From Cryobacterium sp. BB307 (GTDB lineage: Bacteria > Actinomycetota > Actinomycetes > Actinomycetales > Microbacteriaceae): a stretch of DNA of 64,000 nucleotides. Under the pieces are notes generated by a model. That model did no database searches and was not told the DNA's origin. It worked only from the letters and a program-made list of their open reading frames with translations. Below are positions 18,034 through 26,699 of this stretch, one piece after another (positions within the stretch are counted from its first letter, which is position 1; each line of letters begins with the position of its first letter). The position numbers and the translations under genes were made by a program. The stretch is from the NCBI RefSeq assembly GCF_012274275.1, contig NZ_JAANZA010000001.1, positions 434,001 through 498,000 of the forward strand, given 5' to 3'.

Positions 18034-19506
18034 ATGGATAGAACACAAGTGACCAGCCCGCATCCTGCCGCCGAGCACATGCTGCATCCCACCAATACCG
18101 ATGATCCTTTTCCGTCGGCTCGCACGCTGGACCACGAGCTCACGTTCGAGGGTGCGGAGGACCCTCAGGGATCGAAGCCAGGTGCGACGCCCCAACAGCC
18201 TGCGCCGGAAAGCAAAACCCGGAGATCCAGGGTCCGCGCGGCGTTGCGTCGCCGGCCACTGAGCCTCGTGTGGATGCGGGACACCGAATCCTTCGCCCGC
18301 CGGTGGCCCGGGAAGCTGCTGATCGCACTCGTCATGCTCGTGCTTCCGATCGCCGTGCTCCAGCTTTCGCTCAGCTCAGGCGGGTACGCCGACATCTGGC
18401 CCGCACCGTTGATGGCCGTCGCACTCGCCGGCGTGTACCTCATCTCGCGTCGGCTCATCGTGACGGTCGTGGTCTCCACGCTGATCGTCGGCGTCTCCTC
18501 CGCACTACTCGCCCCAACCCTGTCCACATCAGGCACCGGCGACCCGGTGCTCCTCGACCAGCTCAAGGCCGAGCAACTGGTGGGCGCCTTGAATGGCTTC
18601 GAGAACATCGCGGTCGCCCAGATCGATTTGGACGCGCCACAACCGGTGCGTTTGGCAGGCTTTGGAGCTGTCGAGACAACGCGCATGGAGGCCGGGTCGC
18701 TGACCAAGGCGATGACCGGCCTCGTCATCGCCGATGCCGTGGCCCGTGGAGAGGTCGAGCTGGATGCGCCTGTTTCCCGCTACCTTCCGGAGCTCATCGG
18801 ATCGCCCGCCGGCGAAGTCACCCTCGCCGAGCTCGTAACTCATACCGCCGGATATGCCGACTTCGGATCGTCGACCGAGCACCGAGCCGCTTGGAGCGCC
18901 CCGCTGGGCCTCAACTTCCTCACCACCACCGCTGAGGAAATGACAGAGGAGATCCGAGAGCAATACTTGTTCGGCCGCGGCTCATGGGCATACTCGAACC
19001 TGGGCGCGGCGACCGCGGGGCAGGCCGTCGCCGCAGCGACCGGCATGAGCTACTCCGAGCTCATGCGCACGCGACTGTTCGAGCCCCTCAAAATGAACGA
19101 CACCGCCATCCAAGACGACGAGGCGCTCGTCCCGGGTGGAAGATCGCAGTCAGGGCTCATCGTGCACCCGTGGGTGATCAACGCGTACGCACCATCCGGT
19201 GCCATTGTCTCCACCACCGAAGACCTGGCCCGACTGGCCACAGCTCTCCTGGACGGAACAGCACCGGGCATGGCGGCCCTTGACCCAACCATCACAATCG
19301 GGACCGACATGGACATGGGTGTCTTCTGGTTGATCTCACCGTCGACAGACGACCAAACGATCACCTGGCACACGGGTGAGACGGGCGGGTACAGCTCCTA
19401 TTTCGCCCTGGACCGCACCAATAACAAGGCGGTGATAGTGCTCTCGGACGTCGTCACCCCCGCGACCGCGACTCTCGGCACGCGCCTCCTGACCGCCAAC
19501 GGCTGA
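18034..19506 (+). CDS. membrane-anchored serine beta-lactamase-like hydrolase
   Basis: 490 aa. A 90-residue hydrophilic, Pro-rich N-terminus is followed by three membrane helices (about 94-112, 122-138, 140-160), then a beta-lactamase/transpeptidase-like domain. Catalytic residues are visible: SxxK as S222-L-T-K225, YxN as Y320-S-N322, and HTG near residue 445 in place of KTG. These are the class C / DD-peptidase / esterase family marks. Relatives act on cell-wall peptides, esters or lactams; the substrate is undetermined. A strong hairpin terminator follows. The GTG at 18049 is an alternative start. Confidence 0.82.
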   Translation: MDRTQVTSPHPAAEHMLHPTNTDDPFPSARTLDHELTFEGAEDPQGSKPGATPQQPAPESKTRRSRVRAALRRRPLSLVWMRDTESFARRWPGKLLIALVMLVLPIAVLQLSLSSGGYADIWPAPLMAVALAGVYLISRRLIVTVVVSTLIVGVSSALLAPTLSTSGTGDPVLLDQLKAEQLVGALNGFENIAVAQIDLDAPQPVRLAGFGAVETTRMEAGSLTKAMTGLVIADAVARGEVELDAPVSRYLPELIGSPAGEVTLAELVTHTAGYADFGSSTEHRAAWSAPLGLNFLTTTAEEMTEEIREQYLFGRGSWAYSNLGAATAGQAVAAATGMSYSELMRTRLFEPLKMNDTAIQDDEALVPGGRSQSGLIVHPWVINAYAPSGAIVSTTEDLARLATALLDGTAPGMAALDPTITIGTDMDMGVFWLISPSTDDQTITWHTGETGGYSSYFALDRTNNKAVIVLSDVVTPATATLGTRLLTANG

Positions 19507-19519
19507 CCGACCTCGATTA

Positions 19520-19556
19520 GCCTCAACCGGGGCAGCCTTCCTGCCCCGGTTGAGGC
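19520..19556 (+). terminator. perfect 16-bp hairpin terminator
   Basis: GCCTCAACCGGGGCAG pairs perfectly with CTGCCCCGGTTGAGGC around a 5-base loop, 14 bp after the hydrolase stop. No U tract, as is usual in high-GC genomes. Confidence 0.85.
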
Positions 19557-19670
19557 CGGTCCGCAGCACAGCGCAGCTTGCTCCGGCGCCCTTGGCCGAG
19601 TGCGCCCGAAATGTTCGAGCGCGTGCGCACTATCCCGTGCGCTCGCACAATCGGGCGGCGCTCGCGAGCA

Positions 19671-20438
19671 CTAGGCGGGCACAGTGCCGCGCGCGGCCCA
19701 CGCCACCGCGGTCACCGTGAACGGACCATCCGGCAGTTCGGCGCGACAGCGCTCGCGGATGTGATCCCGACGATCAGCATCAGCCCGCGCAAGGTACTCC
19801 CCCGCCGGCCCGACCCCGGCCGTGTACGGCTGCCACCACTCGTCGAAGCCGGCGTGCTCCATGCTGACCTCGAGCGCCGAGCCGACAATGTCAGCGAAGC
19901 CTGCCGCGCCGAAAAGTCTCTCCAGATCGCCTTCGCTGGTCCCGGCGCGTTTGGACTCATCGAAAAGTCCCGGATCAAACTCCCCCGCGACCCTCCAAAA
20001 CAGGCTCAGCGGTGAGCGACCGCCAGTGAAATCCCACACGCACGCCGCGACGACACCGCCGTTTCGTGTCACGCGACGCATCTCCGACAGCCCGACCACC
20101 GGATCCCGCATGAAATGCACCACGAGCTGGGCGAGCGCTACGTCGAATGCGTCGTCACCGAACGGCAAGTCCTCAGCTCTCGCCTGGACAACCTTGGCAC
20201 CCGGATGCCGCTGCTGAGTTGCCTCAACGAACCGGGGGGCCGGATCGATCGCTGCAACCGCATCCTCGCCGAGGCGGGCGGACAACTCAGCCGTCAGCGC
20301 ACCGGTGCCGCATCCGACATCCAACGCACGCTGGCCAGCTGCCACTCCGGCGAAGTCGGCGAGCTGCGGGGAGAGCAGCCGCGAGTAGCGGCCCATGAAA
20401 CGGTCGTAGGCGTCTGCGGCCACGGTGTCGAAGCTCAC
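19671..20438 (-). CDS. SAM-dependent class I methyltransferase
   Basis: 255 aa. The SAM-binding motif I is ALDVGCGTGALTAELS (about residues 38-53), with the acidic motif VAAIDPAP and motif IV DVALAQLVVHFM. This is the Methyltransf_11/25 group, Rossmann-like. The C-terminal third is the less conserved substrate cap. The substrate cannot be inferred; the neighbours are unrelated. The start gives the usual family N-terminus (a YDRFMGRYS segment). Confidence 0.85.
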   Translation of the reverse strand: MSFDTVAADAYDRFMGRYSRLLSPQLADFAGVAAGQRALDVGCGTGALTAELSARLGEDAVAAIDPAPRFVEATQQRHPGAKVVQARAEDLPFGDDAFDVALAQLVVHFMRDPVVGLSEMRRVTRNGGVVAACVWDFTGGRSPLSLFWRVAGEFDPGLFDESKRAGTSEGDLERLFGAAGFADIVGSALEVSMEHAGFDEWWQPYTAGVGPAGEYLARADADRRDHIRERCRAELPDGPFTVTAVAWAARGTVPA

Positions 20439-20497
20439 GCGCGCAGTCTACGTTCGCACCCCGCATCCGCACCCCACGGCTCGGCTAGATTGGCGAT

Positions 20498-21454
20498 ATG
20501 AGCCACCCCATCGAGATCCCCACAATCAGCATCGACCGCGACCCGGCCGTCGTCGGCCACGAAATCGACCAGACGCTGCGTGAGGTCGGTTTCTTCCAGA
20601 TCGTCGATCACGGCGTGCCGGATGCTGTCACCGACCGTTGCTGGGAGATCACGCGCACCTTCTTCGACCTGCCCCTCGATCGCAAGCTCGAGGTGGAGCG
20701 ACCGGCTGGCGGGCTCTATGGGTACTTCCCGATGCTGTCGGAGTCGCTCGCCAATTCGCTCGACGCGATGGCCCCCGGCGACCTGAAGGAGAGCTTCAAC
20801 ATGGGCCCGGGTGCCACCAGCCGCACCCTCGCCGACGAGACCGAGGCCAGCCTGTTCTCGCCCAACGTGTGGCCTACCGCGCTGCCGGAGATGCGCGAGG
20901 CCTGGGATGCCTACTTCGCCGCGATGACGGACCTGTCGAACCGCCTGATGTCGATCTTCGCGCTCGGCCTCGACCTGCCGGCCGACTTCTTCGCGGACAA
21001 GATCGACGCCAGCCCGAGCGCACTGCGCGCCATCAACTACCCCGAGCAGACCACTCCTCCAGAGGAGGGCCAGCAGCGCGCCGGCGCCCACACCGACTAC
21101 GGCACGCTGACCATCCTGCGCCAGGAGCTCGGCAAGGGCGGCCTACAGGTGCGCGACGACAAGTCGGATGCCTGGGTGGACGTTCCGCCGACCGCGGGCG
21201 CCTACGTCATCAACATCGGCGACCTGATGGCCCGGTGGACCAACGACCGCTGGACGTCCACCCTGCACCGCGTGGTGAACCCGGATGCCGGCTCCTCGAA
21301 GTCTCAACGTCGCCAGAGCATGCCCTTCTTCCACAACGCCAACTACTCGACCATCGTGGAGTGCATCGCCACGGGCGAGGAGCCGAAGTACGAGCCGGTG
21401 ATGGCCGGCCCGCACCTGGCCGGAAAGTCGCACAAGAGCATCGTCGGCTCCTAG
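20498..21454 (+). CDS. 2-oxoglutarate/Fe(II) oxygenase, isopenicillin N synthase family
   Basis: 318 aa. N-terminal DIOX_N segment (EVGFFQIVDHGV) and C-terminal 2OG-FeII_Oxy domain. The metal triad is H198-x-D200 (AGAHTDYG) and H257 (STLHRVV), with R272 in RRQSMPF as the 2-oxoglutarate anchor. Bacterial relatives oxidise small molecules, often in catabolism or natural-product pathways; no partner genes are nearby. The ATG at 20498 is well placed. A dispersed repeat element follows the stop. Confidence 0.88.
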   Translation: MSHPIEIPTISIDRDPAVVGHEIDQTLREVGFFQIVDHGVPDAVTDRCWEITRTFFDLPLDRKLEVERPAGGLYGYFPMLSESLANSLDAMAPGDLKESFNMGPGATSRTLADETEASLFSPNVWPTALPEMREAWDAYFAAMTDLSNRLMSIFALGLDLPADFFADKIDASPSALRAINYPEQTTPPEEGQQRAGAHTDYGTLTILRQELGKGGLQVRDDKSDAWVDVPPTAGAYVINIGDLMARWTNDRWTSTLHRVVNPDAGSSKSQRRQSMPFFHNANYSTIVECIATGEEPKYEPVMAGPHLAGKSHKSIVGS

Positions 21455-21466
21455 GCCGGCGCTGAA

Positions 21467-21504
21467 GCTGGTTTAGACGATCGCTTCGCGATCCCTCAAC
21501 CAGC
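21467..21504 (-). repeat. dispersed palindromic repeat, copy 2
   Basis: GCTGGTTTAGACGATCGCTT then CGCGATCCCTCAACCAGC: nearly the reverse complement of 2411-2450. Terminal GCTGGTT/AACCAGC and GATCGC/GCGATC pair to form a hairpin. It lies 13 bp after the oxygenase stop, again at a gene end. Confidence 0.7.
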
Positions 21505-21533
21505 GGTGGGCGGTAACGCGATAGTGTCTCGAC

Positions 21534-21767
21534 ATGAGCGAGACACGCGTGCCCTCCCGTGCCGCCACGATCGCGCTCTACGTGGTCGCCGTGCCCTTCC
21601 TGGCGCTTGGTCTGTTCATGATCGTCGGCTCGCTGTGGGGTTCAACCGGTTCGCCGATCCCGCTGTGGATGCTGCTCGGCGTGTCGTTCGTGCCGCTGGT
21701 CATCGGCGTTGTGGTTGTCAGTTTCGCGATCCGCAACCAACGCCGCATCCGTGGTTTCAGCGGGTGA
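21534..21767 (+). CDS. small two-helix membrane protein
   Basis: 77 aa: hydrophilic N-terminus, two hydrophobic helices (about 12-33 and 43-66) and a basic tail (RNQRRIRGFSG). No recognised family. Its 3' end overlaps the convergent VOC gene by 11 bp. Confidence 0.65.
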   Translation: MSETRVPSRAATIALYVVAVPFLALGLFMIVGSLWGSTGSPIPLWMLLGVSFVPLVIGVVVVSFAIRNQRRIRGFSG

Positions 21768-22116
21768 CGTCGACCACGCAGAAGCGGTTGCCCTCCGGGT
21801 CGGCCATGATCTCGTAGTCGGCGTCATCCGGGCGTTTGTCCCAGTGCACGCGCGTGGCGCCCAGCGACTCGAGCCGCGCGATCTCCTCGGCCTGATGCTC
21901 GGTGTACAGGTCCAGGTGGATGCGCGGTGGAATCGGCAACCCCGTCGGATGGGCGTCGAGTGACACGTTCGGTCCGACACCATCCCGCGGCCGCAGCACG
22001 ATGAAATCGTCGTCCCGCGTCGGCTCGCGCGGCTCATAGTCGAGCGCGGCGGTCCAGAACGCCTCCTGACGCGGCAGGTCCGTGACCCGCACCACAATCG
22101 AGCCGACCCTCAGCAT
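21757..22116 (-). CDS. VOC/glyoxalase-like domain protein
   Basis: 119 aa. Paired beta-alpha-beta-beta-beta motifs of the vicinal-oxygen-chelate fold: GSIVVRVTDLPRQEAFW at the N-terminus, HLDLYTEHQ mid-protein and DPEGNRFCVVD at the end. This is the Glyoxalase_6 type common in Actinobacteria. Function of such single-domain members (thiol transfer, resistance) is usually unknown, and nothing adjacent narrows it. Confidence 0.82.
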   Translation of the reverse strand: MLRVGSIVVRVTDLPRQEAFWTAALDYEPREPTRDDDFIVLRPRDGVGPNVSLDAHPTGLPIPPRIHLDLYTEHQAEEIARLESLGATRVHWDKRPDDADYEIMADPEGNRFCVVDVTR

Positions 22117-22154
22117 CCCTCCACGCTAGTTCGCGTGATCTCCGACGACAATCA

Positions 22155-22221
22155 CCCCGCGAGACTGCGCAAATGGGCGTTCTCGAGGCTGAGAGCGCAG
22201 GTTTTTGCAGTCTCGGCGGGG
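22155..22221 (-). terminator. nested stem-loop downstream of the MFS gene
   Basis: Outer arms CCCCGCGAGACTGC (22155-22168) and GCAGTCTCGGCGGGG (22207-22221) enclose an inner stem GCGTTCTC/GAGAGCGC (7 of 8 pair). It lies just past the stop of the minus-strand transporter gene, the position of a terminator. Confidence 0.6.
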
Positions 22222-22241
22222 CGGGGCGGGGCTCGCGCCGC

Positions 22242-23489
22242 TTACGGCACGGCGTCCTGCTCCGCGGCATCCATCGCGCGGTCGGTCAGGATGTACATGA
22301 ACGCCAGCAGCGACAGCGACAGCACCGCCGAGAGCCCGAACACCCAGGTCAGACCGAGCCATTCGCCGACCAGCCCGCCGAGCGCCGCACCGAGCGGCAT
22401 TGTGCCCCACGCGATCAGCCGGTAGCCGCTGTTCACCCGGCCGAGCAGACGGTCCGGCGTGATGCGCTGCCGCAGCGACACGACGACGACGTTCCACAGC
22501 ACGACCGTGACCCCGCCGAGGAAGAACCCGATGCCGATGAGCCAGACGTCGGTGGTGAACGCCGGGACACCGAGCATGATTGCGCCACCGACAGTCCCGA
22601 TCATGAGCGAGCGCGACCTGCCGACCCAGTCCTCGATCCGCTCGGCGACCAGCGAGCCGAGCAGGCTGCCGATCGCGCTCGCGGTCAGCAAGACACCGAA
22701 GGCCGGCTCGTTCAGGCCCATCGCTGATTCGGGTCCAACCGCGTACAGCACGAACACCGCGAACGAGGCGCTGGAGGCCAGGTTGAAGATGCCGGTCATG
22801 ATCGCGAGCGTGCGCAGGATGCGGTGCCCGAGCAGGAAGCGCAAACCCTCGGCGATGTCCGCGCGAATGGTGGTCTTCTCGCCCTCGCGCTGCACCTTGA
22901 AGCTGCCCCGGATGAGCAGCAGCACCCCGACCGCAGCAAGCCACATTCCCGCGGGCACGGTGAACGCGATCGCCGCGCCGGCGGCGACCAGGAACCCGCC
23001 GAGCGGCGGCCCGACGAACTGGTTGGCGGTCAGCTCGACTGCGTACAGGCGACCGTTCGCCCGCGACAGTTGATCGCGGCCGACGATCTGCGGCATGATC
23101 GACTGCGCCGATGTGTCGTAGATCGTCTCGGCGAACCCGATGGCCAGCCCGACGACGTAGATCAGCAAGATCGACCCGAGACCCATCAACGCGGCGACGG
23201 CGAGCGTGACCAGCGCAAGCGCGCGCGTGGTGTTGGCGACGACCATGAGGGTCCGCCGGTCCATTCGGTCGGCGAGCGCGCCGGCCTGGAGCGCGAAGAT
23301 CAACCAGGGCAGCCGCAGCGCGAGCGACACGCCCGCGATCAGAATCGGTGATTGCGTGTAGGTGATCGCGACAAGCGGCAGGGCGACGCTGAACACGCCG
23401 TCAGCCAGGTTGGAGAGCCCGGAGGAGCTCCACAGCTTCCAGTACGAGGCACCGAGCGGTCGCCGCGCGACCGGATCACGTTTCGTCAC
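22242..23489 (-). CDS. MFS exporter, DHA3 (EntS-like) type
   Basis: About 415 aa with twelve membrane segments. The N-terminal SYWKLWSSSGLSNLADGVF and the loop GALADRMDRR (motif A) match the MFS_3/DHA3 drug and siderophore exporters. The frame is open to 23531; I place the start at the GTG at 23489 (VTKRDPVARR), giving the usual family N-terminus, but GTG 23492 and ATG 23507 are possible. Substrate unknown. Confidence 0.8.
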   Translation of the reverse strand: MTKRDPVARRPLGASYWKLWSSSGLSNLADGVFSVALPLVAITYTQSPILIAGVSLALRLPWLIFALQAGALADRMDRRTLMVVANTTRALALVTLAVAALMGLGSILLIYVVGLAIGFAETIYDTSAQSIMPQIVGRDQLSRANGRLYAVELTANQFVGPPLGGFLVAAGAAIAFTVPAGMWLAAVGVLLLIRGSFKVQREGEKTTIRADIAEGLRFLLGHRILRTLAIMTGIFNLASSASFAVFVLYAVGPESAMGLNEPAFGVLLTASAIGSLLGSLVAERIEDWVGRSRSLMIGTVGGAIMLGVPAFTTDVWLIGIGFFLGGVTVVLWNVVVVSLRQRITPDRLLGRVNSGYRLIAWGTMPLGAALGGLVGEWLGLTWVFGLSAVLSLSLLAFMYILTDRAMDAAEQDAVP

Positions 23490-23549
23490 CACGGAACAGT
23501 GACACATTCGACCACCGAGCACCACTACCACGCGGCTCGGAACAGCGAA

Positions 23550-23795
23550 TCAGCTGGTCGGCGCCTCCGGCAGGCCGAGCGCGGCACGGATGCGATCCTC
23601 GGCATCCGGTGCGCCCTGCGCTGCTTCGACGTTCGCCTCGGTCACGGCGCGAACAATCTCCTCGCGCTGGATGCGAACCCCGCGCGGGGCGTCGATGCCG
23701 ATCCGGACGCCATCCGACCTGGTCTCGAGGATGGTGATGACGATGTCATCGCCGACGAGCAGCCGCTCGCCCGTTCTCCTCGTCAACACCAGCAC
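23550..23795 (-). CDS. csrA: CsrA translational regulator
   Basis: 81 aa. MLVLTRRTGERLLVGDDIVITIL...RIGIDAPRGVRIQREEI contains all conserved CsrA strands and the RNA-contacting residues (R6/R7, the GVRIQR segment). The C-terminus is about 15 residues longer than in E. coli. CsrA binds GGA motifs in mRNA leaders; in flagellated Gram-positives it represses flagellin translation and is titrated by FliW. fliW is at 49969-50346 and a CsrA-type leader precedes fliC. It is last in the long flbD-to-csrA unit. Confidence 0.96.
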   Translation of the reverse strand: MLVLTRRTGERLLVGDDIVITILETRSDGVRIGIDAPRGVRIQREEIVRAVTEANVEAAQGAPDAEDRIRAALGLPEAPTS

Positions 23796-23799
23796 GTTG

Positions 23800-24663
23800 T
23801 CAGCCTATCCAAGCGTCGAACGCCCAACTCACCGGCAGGTTCAGCGACTCCACCGTTTCCGGGGTGTCGGTCGAACGGCGACGCATCGCCGCGATCGCGT
23901 CAACCCGCACCACGGCGTCGAGTTCACGCACCCAGGCCGCGGTGTCGGCGGGCTTCTTACCGGCGTCGACGACCGCCCACACCTGATCGGCGCGCAACGC
24001 TTCGAGCATGCCCGCATGCTCACGCACCGATGCCGCGGCGTGCCCCAGCCCGACCGCTATGAAAACCGGTCGGCCCGCCCGCACACCGGTCGCCCTCGCG
24101 GCGATCGCGGCCTGCCTGTCCTCGACCCGTTTGGCATCCGGGATCACCAGCCCACCGGCTACCGAGATGGCTGCGCTCCTCCCCATCATCCGGGTAACAG
24201 GGAGGGCGTCGCCGTCGAGGCCGGCCACGATGACCAGGTCCCCCGCGTTCCCGAGCGGCAGGGGCGTGCTCGGCACCGCGACGGCGGGGGCGGCGGCCGG
24301 GATATCCGTCACCGAGGCCAGTTCGCCGAGGATGTCGGCGAACTCGCGCGACGACGTCGACAGGCTCGCCCGCGACTCCGTCCCGTTCACGTGCACCTCG
24401 GCCGCATCCGCATCGTCCAGCAGCGCCGCAATGCCGACCCGCGCGGGCAGGTCCAGCTCGTGCGAGTCGATCGGCCGGGTGTCAAGCGGCCGGTCCGGCA
24501 CCTCAACGGTCGCCACGAACCGCCGGGTGGCGAAGAACCCGCCGATGCCGCCGACGGTGACCTCGTCGACGGCGACGATGGTGGCCCGCGGGCCGTAGCT
24601 GGCCATGACGCGCGAATTCAGCTCGCCGAGGCTGGGGCTTTCAAGCTGCAATCGCCGAGGCAC
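23800..24663 (-). CDS. FlhF-like protein with degenerate GTPase region
   Basis: 287 aa. The N-terminus (LGELNSRVMASYGPRATIVA...VGGIGGFFATRRF) resembles the FlhF N-domain pattern ELGPDAVILSTRxxxxGGxxGFF. From about residue 140 the region that in FlhF/SRP GTPases holds the P-loop reads LVIVAGLDGDALPVTRMM, with no GxxxxGKT. Later segments resemble G4/closing positions (WAVVDAGKK, ESLNLPVSWAFDAW). The gene follows flhA, where flhF normally sits, and overlaps it by 23 bp. I infer a nucleotide-binding-dead FlhF relative; similarity is by eye and needs a profile search. Confidence 0.5.
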   Translation of the reverse strand: MPRRLQLESPSLGELNSRVMASYGPRATIVAVDEVTVGGIGGFFATRRFVATVEVPDRPLDTRPIDSHELDLPARVGIAALLDDADAAEVHVNGTESRASLSTSSREFADILGELASVTDIPAAAPAVAVPSTPLPLGNAGDLVIVAGLDGDALPVTRMMGRSAAISVAGGLVIPDAKRVEDRQAAIAARATGVRAGRPVFIAVGLGHAAASVREHAGMLEALRADQVWAVVDAGKKPADTAAWVRELDAVVRVDAIAAMRRRSTDTPETVESLNLPVSWAFDAWIG

Positions 24664-26683
24664 TGCGGATCACCCCCACCGTCTCGATCTCAGCGTTCAC
24701 CGCGGTGACCTCCTGATACGAGAGCACAGGCAGCCCGCCGTGCTGCGGCGACACCAGGCGCCGGATGGCGGGACGCAGGGCGGGCGCACACACCAGGATC
24801 GCGCCGTTGCCTCTCGCCTGAACAACCTCGAGCGACTCCCGCACCGAGCCGAGCACCGCTTCGATCGTCTTCGCGTCGAGCACGATCTGGCTTCCGTTCT
24901 CGCTGGGGCGCAGCTGCTCCAGCATCGTCTGCTCGAGCAGCGGGTCGATCATGATGACACGCAACAGCCCACCATCGAGATGGCGGGCGGCGATGGTCGG
25001 CCCAAGCGCCATCCGCGCCGTCTCGATCAGCCCCTCCGGGTCACCGGAGACCTTGGCGCGCAATGCGAGGGCCTCGTAGATGCGCGGCAGGTCGTTGATC
25101 GGAACCTGCTCGACCAGGAGCCCCTGCAGGACACGCTGCACCTCCGCCAGGGTCAGCAATGACGGCACCAGTTCGTCCACCGCCGACGGGTTCACCTGCT
25201 TCACGCCCTCGGTGAGCACGCGCACGTCCTCCCTGGTGAGCAGCCGGGCGGCGTTCTGGGTGATCAACGACGACAAGTGGGTGACGAGCACCGACACCCG
25301 GTCGATCACCGTGGCGCCGCTGAGCTCGGCACTGTGCCGCAGCTCGCTGGAGACCCACTTTCCGTTCAGTCCGAACACCGGCTCGGTGGTGGACGGTCCG
25401 GGCAGGCTGGAGAGCTCGTCGCCGAGCGCGAGAACCTTGCCCCGCGGGGCAGAGCCGCGGCCCGCCTCGACCCCGGCGATCCGGATGGCGTACGTCCCGG
25501 ACGGCAGGTCGATGCTGTCCCGCGTGCGCACGGGCGGCACGACAATGCCCAGCTCGAAGGCGATCTTGCGGCGCAGCGCGCGCACACGGGCGAGCAGGTC
25601 GTCGGATGCCCCCGTGACCAGGTCGATGAGATCCGGTGCCAGCTGGATCTCCAGCGCGTGCACCCGCATCTGCTCGATCAGGTCTTCGGTGGTCTCCGCC
25701 TCCGGAGTGACCGCCTCGACCTCGGCGGCCTTCGCCTGCTCCCTGGCGGCCGACGCCTTGAGGCGCTGCGACACCAGGATCAGCGCGGCGCCGATGATGA
25801 CGAACGGGATCATCGGCATGCCGGGGATCAGCGCCATCACGATGGACGCGCATCCGGTGATCATCAACGCCATCCGCGACTGGGTCAGCTGCGACGTCGC
25901 GGTGGACCCCATGTCGGCCTCGACGTTGGACCGGGTCACGATCATGCCGGTGGACACCGCCATCAACAGCGCGGGAATCTGCGTGACCAGGCCGTCGCCG
26001 ATGGTCAACAGCGTGTAGGTGTTCAGCGCGTCGCCGAAGTCCATGCCCCGCTGCACCAGGCCGATCGCGACGCCGCCGATCGAGTTGATGATGATGATCA
26101 CCAGACCGGCGATGGCGTCGCCCTTCACGAACTTGGAGGCGCCGTCCATCGCGCCGTAGAAGTCGGCCTCAGCGGCCACCGCGGCGCGGCGCTCCCTGGC
26201 CTCGGCGTCGGTGATCAGCCCGGCGTTCAGGTCGGCGTCGATCGCCATCTGCTTGCCCGGCATCGCGTCGAGCGTGAACCGCGCACCGACCTCGGCGACC
26301 CGCTCCGCACCCTTGGTCACGACCACGAACTGGATGACCACCAGGATGAGGAACACCACGGCACCGATGATCAGCGACCCGCCGACGGCAACGTGGCCGA
26401 ACGCCTCGATGACCTGGCCGGCGTAGGCGTCACCGAGCACAAGCCGGGTGGATGCGACGTTGATGCCGAGCCGGAACAGGGTCGCGACCAGCAGCAGCGA
26501 CGGGAACACCGAGAAGTCCAGCGGCTTCTTGACGAACATGCTCGTGAGCAGGATGACGAGCGCGAACAGGATGTTCACGATGATCAGCACGTCAAGCAGG
26601 AACGCAGGCACCGGCACAACCAGCAGCAGGATGATGCCGACAACGCCCACCGGCACGCCGAGCATCGCAAAGGCGCTTTTCAC
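24641..26683 (-). CDS. flhA: FlhA, export gate protein
   Basis: 680 aa. Eight N-terminal membrane helices with the conserved cytoplasmic FHIPEP-type loop (RFTLDAMPGKQMAIDADLNAGLI), then the large cytoplasmic domain that forms the nonameric ring and docks FliS/FlgN chaperones. The frame extends upstream, but the GTG at 26683 has GGAGG six bases before it, so I start there. It uses the proton motive force in flagellar type III export together with FlhB/FliPQR. Confidence 0.96.
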   Translation of the reverse strand: MKSAFAMLGVPVGVVGIILLLVVPVPAFLLDVLIIVNILFALVILLTSMFVKKPLDFSVFPSLLLVATLFRLGINVASTRLVLGDAYAGQVIEAFGHVAVGGSLIIGAVVFLILVVIQFVVVTKGAERVAEVGARFTLDAMPGKQMAIDADLNAGLITDAEARERRAAVAAEADFYGAMDGASKFVKGDAIAGLVIIIINSIGGVAIGLVQRGMDFGDALNTYTLLTIGDGLVTQIPALLMAVSTGMIVTRSNVEADMGSTATSQLTQSRMALMITGCASIVMALIPGMPMIPFVIIGAALILVSQRLKASAAREQAKAAEVEAVTPEAETTEDLIEQMRVHALEIQLAPDLIDLVTGASDDLLARVRALRRKIAFELGIVVPPVRTRDSIDLPSGTYAIRIAGVEAGRGSAPRGKVLALGDELSSLPGPSTTEPVFGLNGKWVSSELRHSAELSGATVIDRVSVLVTHLSSLITQNAARLLTREDVRVLTEGVKQVNPSAVDELVPSLLTLAEVQRVLQGLLVEQVPINDLPRIYEALALRAKVSGDPEGLIETARMALGPTIAARHLDGGLLRVIMIDPLLEQTMLEQLRPSENGSQIVLDAKTIEAVLGSVRESLEVVQARGNGAILVCAPALRPAIRRLVSPQHGGLPVLSYQEVTAVNAEIETVGVIRSASAIAA

Positions 26684-26699
26684 CAGATACCTCCAGAAC

